Positions 1 through 11,400 of a stretch of 64,000 bases of DNA are shown here, one piece after another. The stretch is from the NCBI GenBank assembly GCA_010093515.1, contig MU001677.1, positions 457,654-521,653 on the forward strand, written 5' to 3'. A program made the translations under genes and the position numbers. Positions within the stretch are counted from its first letter, which is position 1. The number at the start of each line of letters is the position of its first letter. Under the pieces are notes generated by a model, which ran no database searches, was not told the DNA's origin, and saw nothing but the letters and a program-made list of their open reading frames with translations. Origin of the DNA: Lineolata rhizophorae (Eukaryota > Ascomycota > Dothideomycetes > Lineolatales > Lineolataceae).

Positions 1-873
1 GCGGCAATGGCTTTACTTCGGCTAACGATCTCATGAGAGAATCCGGCACCAGTTGACCATTGGCGACTCAGTTGCTGCTCTTCTAATGGCATTCTTGTCA
101 ATATGATCGACCGGACATGCCTACGAGCTCTGCTACCATTGGCCAAACTGACGTCCAGCGCCTCGCCTGCTGAACGGTGGCCCGGATATGCTCAAACAAT
201 TGCCGCTCGGAAGTATAACTTCTCGCGGACCACAATTCCTCTCTCGGTTCTAGTTACAACTGCGTAGATTTCCTAAACCGTGCTGTAGTGGTGCGTATGT
301 AGGCGCCTCCCTGTGAGAGAAGCTAGCCTTGTGTAAGTGTCATTACCTAAGTTGAAGCCACGGCAGCCTCCGGGCACTCCTGGCGGGCAGGTCTGGGCCT
401 TTCAGGGAGAGGACCCACCTCGAGTCTGGGTAGCGCCATGGTTGACCCAAGAGCACGGTTGTCGGGGACTGTCTCTGTGTCTCTAGGAGATCTGACGATG
501 CTTCGTGGCGCGTGGTTGGCGGGCCCATTTTTATCTTTCTGGGTGAAGGGGGCTTCTGAGCTTATTTGGTAGCGCCTCGCTGCTCTCCTTGCCCTTTCTC
601 TTCTTTCCTGGTCGGACTCGGGAGACTTTTCTGTCTGTTTCCTACTCTTGAGGTCTCTTCTCGTCCCATCACTTTCCTTGTTTAGTCTCGTTCCCTTTCC
701 CTTCTCGAAGTCGGCTGGCCGCTGTGTCTTTATTGATATAGTACCTTTAACGCGCCGGTCGCTTCCACTGAAGAAATAAAGAACAGAAGACTTTCTCACC
801 TTCATTTCGTTTTACCCTTTCCCTTGTTGGAGGTTAGATCACAAGACAGAAGACATAAAGTTTATCTGCCAGC
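1..873. other. 5' flank of the IDO-reductase fusion gene; no gene seen
   Basis: No supportable gene. The stretch from about 530 to 830 is rich in T and C on the plus strand, as is common in fungal promoters and 5' leaders just upstream of a start codon, here the ATG at 874. A 152-codon open frame on the minus strand (347-805) has a charged, low-information composition and looks like a by-product of this purine/pyrimidine strand bias. Confidence 0.6.
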
Positions 874-3800
874 ATGTCCGAAGCATCTTGCCCTATTTCT
901 GGCATTAGGAGCCAGCTGGGTCGAGGTTGTCCAGCCTCCCAGCGGAAAGGGCCACGCGGATGTGCCTTTGCCGCATTCCAACCCAATGCCGGGGGTTCTA
1001 CGATGTTTGCAGATGTATGTGTCCCTGACGTAAAAGGAGGCGCTAGTTGTGATCAGACAACGAAGATATGCTGACATCAAGATGTCTAGGACCCTGCCGA
1101 AATACAACGTCTTCACGAACAAGAACGCCGCACTATCAACGAAATGCTCATGCCCAAAGCGTATCCCAAAGAAGTCACCAAGAGTCTAAAAAATGCCGAC
1201 GAACTTAACCCACCCGATGACGACGTCCTCGCCATCGCTCTTGGCGCCCCCGCTCGCAGCGTCCTGGCCCGCGCCGAGCAGATCGGGCCGCGGACCGGCT
1301 GGAAAGATGGCTACCTTTCCTCCACGCACGGCTTCTGCCCACCGGACCCGTCTGACGCGCCAGTCGCCCTGCGCGCCACGCCCGGCCGCGTGTGGTCTGA
1401 CCTGTGCGAGCGCATGCCCGGCGTGGTCGCGCGCGGGAACATGCGCAACGCGATTCTGGCGCTGCCGCTCGTGCACGGCACCGCCGACGTGATCCCGGAC
1501 CGGGCTCTATGGGCCGCGACGGTGTGCCTGGGCATCCTGGCTAGCGTGTACCGCTACGAGGAGCGGAACGATGGCAACGACGGCATCACGGTGGCGCCCC
1601 CCCCGGGGACGTTTCGTGGGCTGACGGGCGACGAGGACGACGAGGAGCCAGAGACCAAGGGGATCCCGCGCAATATTGCGATTCCATTGCGTCAAGTCTG
1701 CACGAGGATGGGACGGCCCTTGCCGCATCTCACGCAGTTCGATGTTAGCATTTACAATTATAAGATTAGGGATCCCACAAGCGTGCATCCGTATGTAGCG
1801 CGGTCAGAGAATATGGACCTGAGGTGGCCGGTAAGTCAACTTGGGCAATAGTCCGGAAGAGATTAGAACGAGTGCTAACATAACGAACAGGTTTTCAACG
1901 ATCGAGGCGAGGCCATGTTCCTTCTTTGCATGGCTGAGGTTCATGGCGCGTTTGTTCCCGGGGTGGAGCTTCTTACCCGCTGCCAGGAGGCGGTGATGAA
2001 CCGCGACACCGAGGGCCTCATCCAGGAGCTCGTCAAACTCAAAGCCGTCATCGACCAACTTGCGTTTGTCTTCCACAAGATCAGCGTGAATCCCAACTCC
2101 GGAGAGAATTTTGCCAATCCTGTCGAATGGGGCCAACGATATGCCAAGTTCAGCGCACCCCTATCCAAGCGTGTCCCTGCCCTGTCGGGTCTTGCTCTGC
2201 CGTTGTTCCTCACCATGGATGCCTTCTTGGGTCGGACAAAGTACACTTCTTTCCTAGGTGCCGAGGCGGTTCATTTGCGGCGATGGCTGCCTATGAACAT
2301 TCGCGCTTTCATTGCTGCAATTGAAAACCATTACCAGGTTCCCAACTACGTGAAGGAAGTGAACGATCCTCGGCTTAACGGAGTTTTGGAAGGCCTCGTG
2401 GAATCATACGCTGGTGAGCGGGGCTTCATGGGAACCCATCGGTACAAGGTGTACGGCTTCCTCGAAGTCGTGGCCAAGACCGGACGTACCGAGACCAACG
2501 GCAACGCTGGCGCCACTGATTCTGTCGGACGCCCCTGGGAAGAAGTCCACAAGACGCTCTCCGAATCCATGATCGAGCGGCTCGACCCCTACCGCGGCAA
2601 GCTTTCAGTGCAGCCGCATGAGATGCGGGGCACGTTTGAAGAGTGCCGCTTCAAAGCCCGTATACTTGAGCGCGCTAATATCGACAACGACCCTACGCGC
2701 GCTACGGGCATGGTCACGTTCGATTTGCAGGGCACTGGAATCACGTTCCAACCTGGCGACAGACTAGCCATCATGCCTATGAACACCAGGCAGGAAGTCA
2801 TCAAGGTGGCGGCCGCCCTCGGTGTTGAGGATATGATGGATACTATTGTGCCGGTAGAGAATGGGTCCGAGTGGGCTCGCTTCACGAAACACCTAAATCA
2901 GGTGTCCAGGTCTTCGATCGGCCTCACTGTTGGCGATATTTTGAAAAGAGGACATCTCGCTCCCCTAACCAAGGATTTCGTCATGGCCTTTCATCTGGCC
3001 TTGCGTGCTTCCTCTCGTACTGTTCTGAAGCTCCTGTCCACCGAAGAGTGGCCGATCAGAGCCAGCTTGGGCGATCTTCTCCAAAAGGCTATCATGGACG
3101 TCCCGTCCGCCGTTTGGGATCAGGCCTTTAGTCTTTCCGATTTGTCCTGGCTCTCCAAGTTGATCCCGCTCGAGGTGCCGCGGACTTATAGCATCTCGAA
3201 CTACTCAGGCGAACTGTTACCAAGCATGATCGATCTCACTATTTCTCGGGTAGAGATGAAGCCCAGCCCACTACTTGAGCCCGCGAAGGATGCCTTGCCT
3301 TCGTATGGCGTTAGCAGTGGCTTCCTCAACCCCAACCCCCAGATCATGCCCTGCGACCATCTCGACGATGACGAAGTCCTTATTGGGCTCTCACGCCCCA
3401 TAAATTTCCAGCTGCCGTCTTCGACCACAGTACCAATTGCAATGTTTGCGGGTGGCTCTGGCATCGCTCCGTTCCGCGGTTTCTGGCAATCACGGGTGGC
3501 CAACGGCATCGGCCGGAATGTGTTGTTCATGGGTACACAATCACGGGACAAATTCCTGTATGAACACGAGCTACGTGGACTGGTGCAAGAGGGTTCCCTG
3601 GAACTATATACAGCATTCTCACGAGATCGCCGCGGCCTTCTTTTCGACCCTTCCACCCGGGAGCTCATCGAGAGGGACATGGATCCCCGCTATATCGACG
3701 CGACTATTGTCGAGCAAGGCCGGCTCGTCAGCGAACTAGTTATGTCTAAGAACCAAGGCGGGCTCGGCGGCCACTTGTACATTTGCGGGTCGGTCTCGGT

Positions 3801-5916
3801 GTACGAAACCGTCATGTCTGGCATCCGCGCGGCCATCTACAAGTACCAGGCTGCCACCAAGTCTTCAGCCGACGCGCTCCTAGCGACAGCATTCGCCGAG
3901 CGCCGCTTCATGCTTGATATCTTCATGACGCCGAGGCCCATTTCGTTCACCATGCCAACAATATCGCTCGCGGATCTAGCAAAGCACACGGGCCATCGCA
4001 AGGGTTCGCGCATGTGGATTGGTGTCCATGGCGGCGTGTATGATGTCACCGACTTTCTCGATATCCATCCTGGTGGTACGCTCATTGTGGCTGCTAGTGC
4101 CGGGTTGGACGCTACGAAGACGTTCGATGATCTTGCCCATACGAGCAACCCGGAGGTCTCATCACTGCTATCTAAGTATTTCATCGGCCACTTGCAGCAA
4201 AAGCCAGAGCTGCAGCGGCTTCCTGAAATCAGTCAACTCTACGATGTGTGGCATCAATACCTGCGCACAAGTGTGGAGAGCCTTACCACATTGTATTTCG
4301 AGGCCAATAACATCATGGAGGACTCGAAGGTGTGGTTCTCGGGTGGGTTGTTCAACATTGGCGGAGTAAGGAAGTTCTACCAGTTCCAGTCGCGTCTCAT
4401 GCAGAACGGCTTCTCAACTTTGTTCGGTGCCCAGCTCCAAGAGATATATCTTAAGCTATCCTTCACGCTAGCCAATTCTGGCGCGCCAAATGTCAGATTG
4501 CCGGACATCATCGGCACTATCACACGTGCTCAGTCCTCTCCGGATTCAACAACAGCCGCCAAGGAGATTGCTAATGTTGGGCAATTCGTCTGCAACGCAA
4601 GCGGTTCGGCACAGTTCCATGAGAACGGCATCCTACGGTACGCGCAAACTTGCACAGAGATGGACATCGCGTTCCTGGAACAGATCCGCGACGAGATTTG
4701 CACGGGCATGGATGCTTTTGGTATCTTCACGTCGGCGTCCGAGGAGACCACTACCGCTGGCAAGCAGATGCGTTTAGCCGCGTTCCTACTCTCCGTGCTT
4801 GAACGCATCGCTAAGAGGCTTGAGTCGTTCTATGGGTCGCTGGCCGGAGAGTCCATGTATCGTCCGGAGTTGGAGCTGAATCCGGCGAGGTCTCGGTGGA
4901 ACAATCTTAGGAGGAAGATTAGAGACGGATCTTTCTTCGTGCTTGCGCATACGCTAGAATTCAGCTTCAAGGGTAGCGAAGATGACAATGGACTTGAGGA
5001 TCCCGCTGCGTACTTCCGGAGCAACCGGAATCGCACCGCTACCCGCGCGGCTGAGGTCGACTTCACCGACATTTTCCAGCAAGCCCAGCGTGCGTTGCAA
5101 CGTGCCGATGTCCACTCGAAGCAGCAGCAGCAACAGCAACAGAAGGGCCGCGCCGCAGCTCACGATCGAGCTGTTCCAGCCGAACCCATCCGCCGTCGCC
5201 TCGCCGACAACCACACCGCACGTGCGTCGCAAAAAGCGAACGCGCCCTCGTCCTTCGAGGCCGGCGAACAACGTGGCGCTCTCTCCCGCATGACAGCCTT
5301 CATCGACTCTAATCGCGCCGCCATCAATCGCCTCAGCCGGCTACCGCCCGGCCTCGACATCGAACAACTGATGGCCGACTATGCCTCCGTGGGTGGCGGG
5401 CGCGGCGCGAACGCCTCCGGCGCAGAAGTCCCCGCCCTGATGGGCGGGCCTGTCCTCTCTCCACCGGCCTCTGACACAAGCTCCCAGCGCACGCGCTCCT
5501 CGTCGCAGGCCTCCTCGACAGCCTCGTCCGGCCGCGCCGCCGCCGCCCGCGCTCATGCTCACGCGCAAATCGCCGCATCTGCGGGCGCCGTCCCGGACAT
5601 GCCACCGCCGCCCGCGCCACCCAAGGACGATGGCCTCCAGCGCCGTCGTGGGCCCAGCGCCGCTGTGGCGCCGGATATGCTAGCGCCGACGGGTTCGACT
5701 ACCGCCGCGCTGCGGCGTGCGCCGACATTGCCGTCGTCACCGAGGGCGTCGCGTGTTGGGAGTGCGTCTGGAGCGGCGCCATCGGTGGCAGGTTCGGTGA
5801 AATCGAATGCGTCGGTGGCAGTGATGCCGGCGGGCTTGAATACGAGGAAAGGGCTCAGACAGGATGGAGTGGTGGAAGGAAGGAATGTCAATGTTGGGTT
5901 GAGGGGGTTGAGGTAA
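874..5916 (+). CDS. IDO-like heme domain / P450-reductase-like / cytochrome b5 fusion protein
   Basis: Exons 874-1014, 1090-1830 and 1891-5916 give 1635 residues. Both introns have good donors (GTATGT, GTAAGT), branch points and acceptors (TAG, CAG), and all joins are phase 0. Residues about 60-500 follow the indoleamine 2,3-dioxygenase (IDO) fold: the IPRNIAIP stretch, a SENMDLRWPVF stretch matching ENMDVLFSF of IDO, and a GTHRYKV motif whose His477 aligns with the proximal heme ligand. Residues about 540-960 resemble the FAD/NADPH half of P450 reductase: PRTYSIS (724-730) for FAD, GGSGIAPFRGF (815 on) for NADP, and a late LYICGS motif. There is no FMN domain. Residues about 981-1063 are a cytochrome b5 domain with heme ligands His1020 (HPGG) and His1044. 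Then come about 260 helical residues of unknown family and a disordered tail with polyQ and proline runs. I infer a self-supplied heme oxygenase-type enzyme with unknown substrate. The domain calls are firm; the activity is not. Confidence 0.87.
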
Positions 5917-6858
5917 GGGGGGGGCTGCTGGTCGGCCGTTCTCTGTTGGCTTTTCTGTTTATTCTGGTAGGAGTGGAGAGTAGACTGCACTTGCAAAAAA
6001 AAAAAAAAAAAACCAAAGTTCAAGGGTGAGAAAAAAAATATATACCATGTACTGCCGTCGCATTTCCTTTCCCTATCATTATCTATTTTGCATCAAAATT
6101 TCCTTCTCTGTCTATCTTTCGTACTAGGTAGATTAAAGGGAGGTGTTAAGGAATTTCATTAACATTTTCGTTGGATTTTGCTTCGTGTATACAATATCAA
6201 AGCAACTAGGTATCGATAAATGATTGCTATGTAGTTACTACACTCAAATTGTAGTCATCTTAAATAGCACATGAAGTTGGTTATTATCGCGTTATATGTC
6301 GGTGTTACTCAACTAGATATGGCCTTGGGAAGCTGAAAATTTTGAGATCCAGACTTTCCCAGAAATTACGAGTAACTGACATGTCATCAAAAATTGATGC
6401 TACCGGATTCTTAAAGTTTGGACGATTGGACTCATACAAGTAAGCAAACTACGTGCGTGGCATGGCGTGAATAGTCTCTACAATATATGCCGGTGCTAGT
6501 GTTACGAAGCTATGCGTTCAGTTTGTCTAGAGCTCCAAATAAACGTTGCGCAAGGAGCCGAGAAAAAGCAAAAGTTGGATGAGGTTGTCCAGCATCCCAC
6601 AGAAAAGGCGCCGACGGTATAAATATGTTCCGGCGTTTTGCATTAGAATTCCTCCCTTCGGCATGTTCAAAGCTCTATCGGCACTCCTGATTTACGTGCC
6701 GTAAAAGAGACGCATTACGACGTGAGCCAATCTTTCTAACGAAACTGAGTGGTCTTGCATACGGTTACTCATATAACTAAGTCGAAAATTCCTTAAGATT
6801 ATTGTGGTTTCCCTGCAAGCTGCGGCAGTGAAATAGACCCCGCAAGTTGCCTCGCACT
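5917..6858. other. intergenic, AT-rich, with an 18-base poly-A run
   Basis: This is the 3' flank of the IDO fusion gene and the promoter of the next plus-strand gene. A poly-A run lies at 5995-6012. The part from about 6575 to 6740 shows ordered, degenerate similarity to the first exon and intron of the IDO fusion (about 915-1060), including a shared 13-base block (GAGGTTGTCCAGC). No open frame of note. Confidence 0.55.
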
Positions 6859-8049
6859 ATGGCTACTTCTGCAGAAGACTTCGAGCTCTTCACTTCCCTG
6901 CGATACGATCCATTACTGTTAAAAAGTGTTGAAAATGGCTCTGGGGGGCTAAGCTTTGTTTCCCCCAGCCCATTTTACATGCTAGTGTACCACCGCGACC
7001 GCATGCTCGAAGCCGCCAGACATTTCGGTTTTGACGCGGCGGCCGAGAAGCTCTCTGATGGCAAAGCCTTATCTGAGGCGTTGTTAAGCAAGGTCCGAAA
7101 GTATCAAAAAGAAAGCGAAGCGAAGGACGGTCCTCTGAGAGTAAGAACAAGAGATTTCTCTGTTCGACTTTATTTATTTATTAGTTTTACAACTGTTGCC
7201 TGCCTCCAGCTCGTGCCGCAGACAGCCATCCTCGTTGGATCTTCGAGTCGCATATTTTGAAAACATCCTTATACTAAAATTTTCTGCTCCGACCAGATCC
7301 GCACTTTGTATAACCGAGCCGGCGACCTCCAAGTCGACATGTCTCCTGTGCCGCCCGTCCCACTCGAGGCCTTGTATCCACCGACCTTAGACCCACCACC
7401 TAACCCCAAACCTCCTCGCGTCTCCCCACTCACAGGCGGCGCCCTTACTCTCGGCCCTACCGACAGCCTATCCTCGTCCTCATCGCCACTTCCACCCACC
7501 ATCCCGCGCTGGACACTCATGCTCGACTCCCACCCGACCGCCCTAACCGCTCACACCTCGCTCAAAACAACCCATCGGCCGCACTACGACGCTTCCCGCG
7601 CGCGCAGCCTTCCCGGCAACTCCGACGGCGCTTCACCCGCGGCCTCCGCCGCCGCCCTCACCGAAGTCTTCCTCTATTCCCCTGTCGGTGAGATTACCGA
7701 GGGCAGCATATCGACGCCATACTTCTTCCGCGGGGGCCGCTGGGTGACGCCGCCCGTCGGTACGCCGCCTGCAGCCGGGCCCTTCACCACCCCGACGCGG
7801 CAGGGCATCGACGGCGGGCCCGACGTGCCGTTTGCCGGGCGGTGGGGCCATAGCGTGCGTGGCGGCGGGCAGAGGGGCACGACTAGGCGGTGGGCGCTGC
7901 GAAAGGGGCTTTGTCAGGAGGAAGGGGTGGAAAGGGCGAGTGTGAAGATTGGGGAAGGGGTATGGGTGAGTAACGGGGTTAGGGGTTTCGGGTATGGGAT
8001 TGTCGTGGAAGGGAAGACGGAAGACAACGACGCAGCGCAAAACAATTAA
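6859..8049 (+). CDS. aminodeoxychorismate lyase-like class IV aminotransferase
   Basis: Exons 6859-7140 and 7297-8049 (one 156-bp intron, GTAAGA...CAG, phase 0) give 344 residues. The protein opens with FELFTSLRYDPLL and contains a YHRDRMLEAA motif, then LKTTHRPHYD with Lys184 as the likely pyridoxal-phosphate lysine, then GEITEGSIS and a glycine/arginine-rich GTTRRWALRKG block. These mark a fold-type IV PLP enzyme of the aminodeoxychorismate lyase / branched-chain aminotransferase group. The known family reaction converts 4-amino-4-deoxychorismate to p-aminobenzoate and pyruvate for folate synthesis. The ATG at 6859 is chosen because the frame upstream has only a TTG. An extra Pro/Ser-rich stretch (about residues 115-165) is typical of fungal members. 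The precise substrate remains an inference. Confidence 0.82.
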
Positions 8050-8488
8050 GACTAGAGCTAGTACATGACGTGCGCACGAATAGAAACTGTTGCGGCCATT
8101 TGACGGGGTTTACCAAGACCACCCAATGCAAGATAGAATCAAACTTTAGAATGGGATTTTCTTGCCTTCGACGCTCTAAGTACAGGTTGCGCCAGATCAC
8201 TACCTACCATACTCACTACCATCACCACGCCTTTGAGCCATCGCTTTTGATAAAAGTACACTGTAGCCGAATAAGGAAAACTTACGTCCGGCTACTTTAA
8301 GGTGGAAAGACGCCCGGTCGAATCATCTGGTCACCAGGGATGGGATACACCATACGTCCGCAATAATATCAACCCCAATGATAACCTGCAATGCATCATG
8401 CAGAACTCGCAGACTCCAACCGTCTCTTCGCCAGTCCGGCTCGAACATCGAGTCCCCTATATCCAACGCCTCTGACGCCTCGCACGGC
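8050..8488. other. convergent intergenic region
   Basis: Shared 3' flank between the plus-strand lyase gene and the minus-strand SPT6 gene. A weak alternative splice site in the last SPT6 codons (GGTAAGC near 8510) could extend SPT6 into this stretch, but the in-frame stop at 8489 fits the usual end of the protein. No other gene seen. Confidence 0.5.
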
Positions 8489-11400
8489 TCAGCGCCTCTG
8501 GGCGGTCTGCTTACCGAAGAGCACCTTGAAACCATTCTTTAGAGCGCGCATATCCGGATATTGATTGCGCATCAGTTCAAAGGCGTTGGGAACCACCTTG
8601 ACGGGCCAACTGCACAATTGCGCCTGCTGACCAGCCTTGAAGCACAAATGGAAATAGCCCGGGTACTTTGGGTAGATGCAGAAGGCGTACATGCTGCGCT
8701 TCGGGTTGGCCTCCGTATACGTCGTGAGCCATTGTTCTATTTGAGGATATGTTAGTAAATTCCTTAATGATCAAAGCTAAATCGGTCCTAGGATGAATAT
8801 ACCTGTCTGTGCCTTGGTCCCATTCTGGTACTTCTCGTCGTTCATCATCTCGTCCACCTTCTTTGCCATGGCCTTAATGTGATTGACAACCAAATCGTCC
8901 AGATCGCTGTATGTATACTTGCCGCTAATCTTGAGCACACGACCAACTGAGAATTCGTTTTCCTTGTCCAGCTCTAGCACGTCAATATGCTGGTAAACAC
9001 CGTCAGACACCTTCCACGTGACAGCGAGATGGTTGGGTCCCTTGGACGACGGTCGGACAACCACGTCGCCTCGGCCCTGGCTGCCCAAGTACTCCTCTGC
9101 CTGCGCTGAGTTGAAAGTGTGGAACAAGGGGTGCTTGATGACGCGCTGCGTGCGGCCGAATAGCATCTCATCCTTGCGTACCTGCTCTTTGCGGTCCTGG
9201 GCCTCCTGCTTTTCATCCCATTCGCCAGGCATGTGATCGAAAGTCTTACGGGCTGGCCGCCGCACTTGCTCCTCGCGCATCGATAGCTGCGCTGTGAACT
9301 GCTTGCGGTTGAGATACGTGAGTTTGGCCTGCAGGACCTGACCCGGTTGGTAGGCGGCTCGCGGATCGATGCCGTTGCCGCCGACACCGCTCGGAAATTC
9401 AACCTCAGAGACGCCGCCTTCTACACCACAATCAAGGCGCACTTCGATATGGTCCGGGAAGATGCGTCTGATGCTAACCGGAACGACCATGCCGTCGACG
9501 AGCGAGTCTTTTGTTTCGGCCGTGAGCATGGTAAACAGCTCTTCGGTGCTGATAAGCGAGAAAGAGTGACGGAGCTCCTCAAACGGCGCAGCAAGTTCCT
9601 CACGAATGGTGTAAAGCGTAGCTCGCTTGTGTTGTTTGAATTTGATTTCCAGCTGCTCCGCATACTCCTCAAGCGCGAGATCGTTGAGCTTGTCTTGCAT
9701 TTCATCTCTGACCAGCTTACGAATGACGGCAGCAGGTCCATTCTCGTCAACCTCGGCTTGGACGTCTTCTTCGTCAAGTTCGAGTGCATCGGCTGCCATC
9801 TTTTTCGCCAGATCATAGTCTTCGGGGTGCACGCGGGTGTTGTCCAAATATTCCGACTCGGGATCCGTGGGATCGAATTCGATAATAAGGAAGCTGCAAC
9901 AGTTGTCCCAAACCTTGGCACTAACAGCTGGATAGATGTTGTTGTCGGGGTCGCCAACCAGCTCGGCACGGCTATTTATCTGACCACCGTTCAGGTTGGC
10001 AACCTTCAGCAGCTGCGCCGCCTTCCGCGGACCCAACCCACACACGTACGGTAAAAGTTGAGCTTCCGCGGGATCGTGGATAGCCTCATTCACGTCCACG
10101 CCAACGAGGTTGACAATGTCGATCATGGCCGTATCGAGGTACCTCATGAGCTTCTCCCGGCTCACCAATTCTTGGTTTGGATCAAAAGAAATGGAAGTGA
10201 TGTCCTTGCCCAGAGCAGCATAGCACTTGAGGGGACTTTGCACGTACCGCGCCAACCCAACACAGTACCTGCCCATAGGTACGAGGCTCGGCAGTTCCTG
10301 AGCAGCACGCTCTGTACCATGGTAGAGACGTGCCGTTTCGTCGTTGACGAGGATAACTTCGACTTTGTCGCTGCGCTCGTTGCCGTCATCATCCTCCCAG
10401 TCGGGCCCACGCACATCGTATTTGTCAATCAGATCGTGCACGTCTTTGTATAACTTGCGTGTTTCGACCGAGAAGCCCCCAATAGCAATAACATCAGGTC
10501 GGCGGCGAGACACAAGCTCGACAAAGGCTCGCACGTCTTTGCCATCTGGAATGTACTTGTCTGGATTACCGATTTTAAGATCGACGAATTTGCCATTCTC
10601 AAGCATACGCCCTTCTTCGTCAACGTATACCCAGACAGTCGCATCGCGATTCGGGACCCCTTTGCCGTTAGACATAGCGAGAACGCGGCATGGGACGCCA
10701 AAATCCATGGCACGCGATTTCCATGGCGCCTGGTCGAGCTTTTTCAGGTACTTCGCGCGGCAGGCGCGAGCAATTTCGCTCTCACATTCCGACTTCAGCG
10801 TCTCCTTAACGTTGCGCGTAAGGAGCTTCATAAGCTTCTCGAGAGCTTGGTCAAGGACCTCGCGCCGAAGCGCATTCCAGGCGTCCGCGACTTCGCTGAA
10901 GTTGTCCGATTCAATGTACTTGTAGAGGTCTTCCTTAAACCTATCGAAGCCATCCATCCGCACCTGCACGTCTACCAGACCATCGGACTCTGCCTTCAAC
11001 ATGCGCAAATAGAGTTCCGGCCGCTTGGCCAACGTAGTAAGCTCTTGATTCCGGAGGTACTTGAATTCGTAGTATGGGCTATCCTCAGTGATCTTACGCA
11101 GGCCTTTGGTGGTCCGGAAGACATCGAAACGACCTCTCTGGTAAAGATTTTGGCGAATAAGTTTCCTCATTCTAGGGCTGTTTACTAGCTCCTCGCAGTA
11201 CATCGTCCTGGCGGCACGCAGGACTTGAGCACCAGAGGGATACTCTGGATAGTCAATGTGCGCGTCGGCCAAATCGTCTGGCCTGTCCGATGGGTCTTCA
11301 GTGTATTGCAGATGTCTTGACACAAAGAAGCTCTGTGCAAGGTTGTCTGCCGTAATTCCAAACGCTCGGACAACATTATAGACCTTGCTGGCGCGGATCT

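Noticed and set aside
347-805. 152-codon minus-strand frame in the promoter of the IDO fusion
   Set aside because: It is the complement of a pyrimidine-rich leader, giving Lys/Arg/Glu/Ser-rich sequence without motif.
5995-6012. Poly-A run as the end of a retroposed copy
   Set aside because: No target-site duplication or processed-gene copy is visible; it follows directly on the 3' end of the intron-bearing IDO fusion gene.
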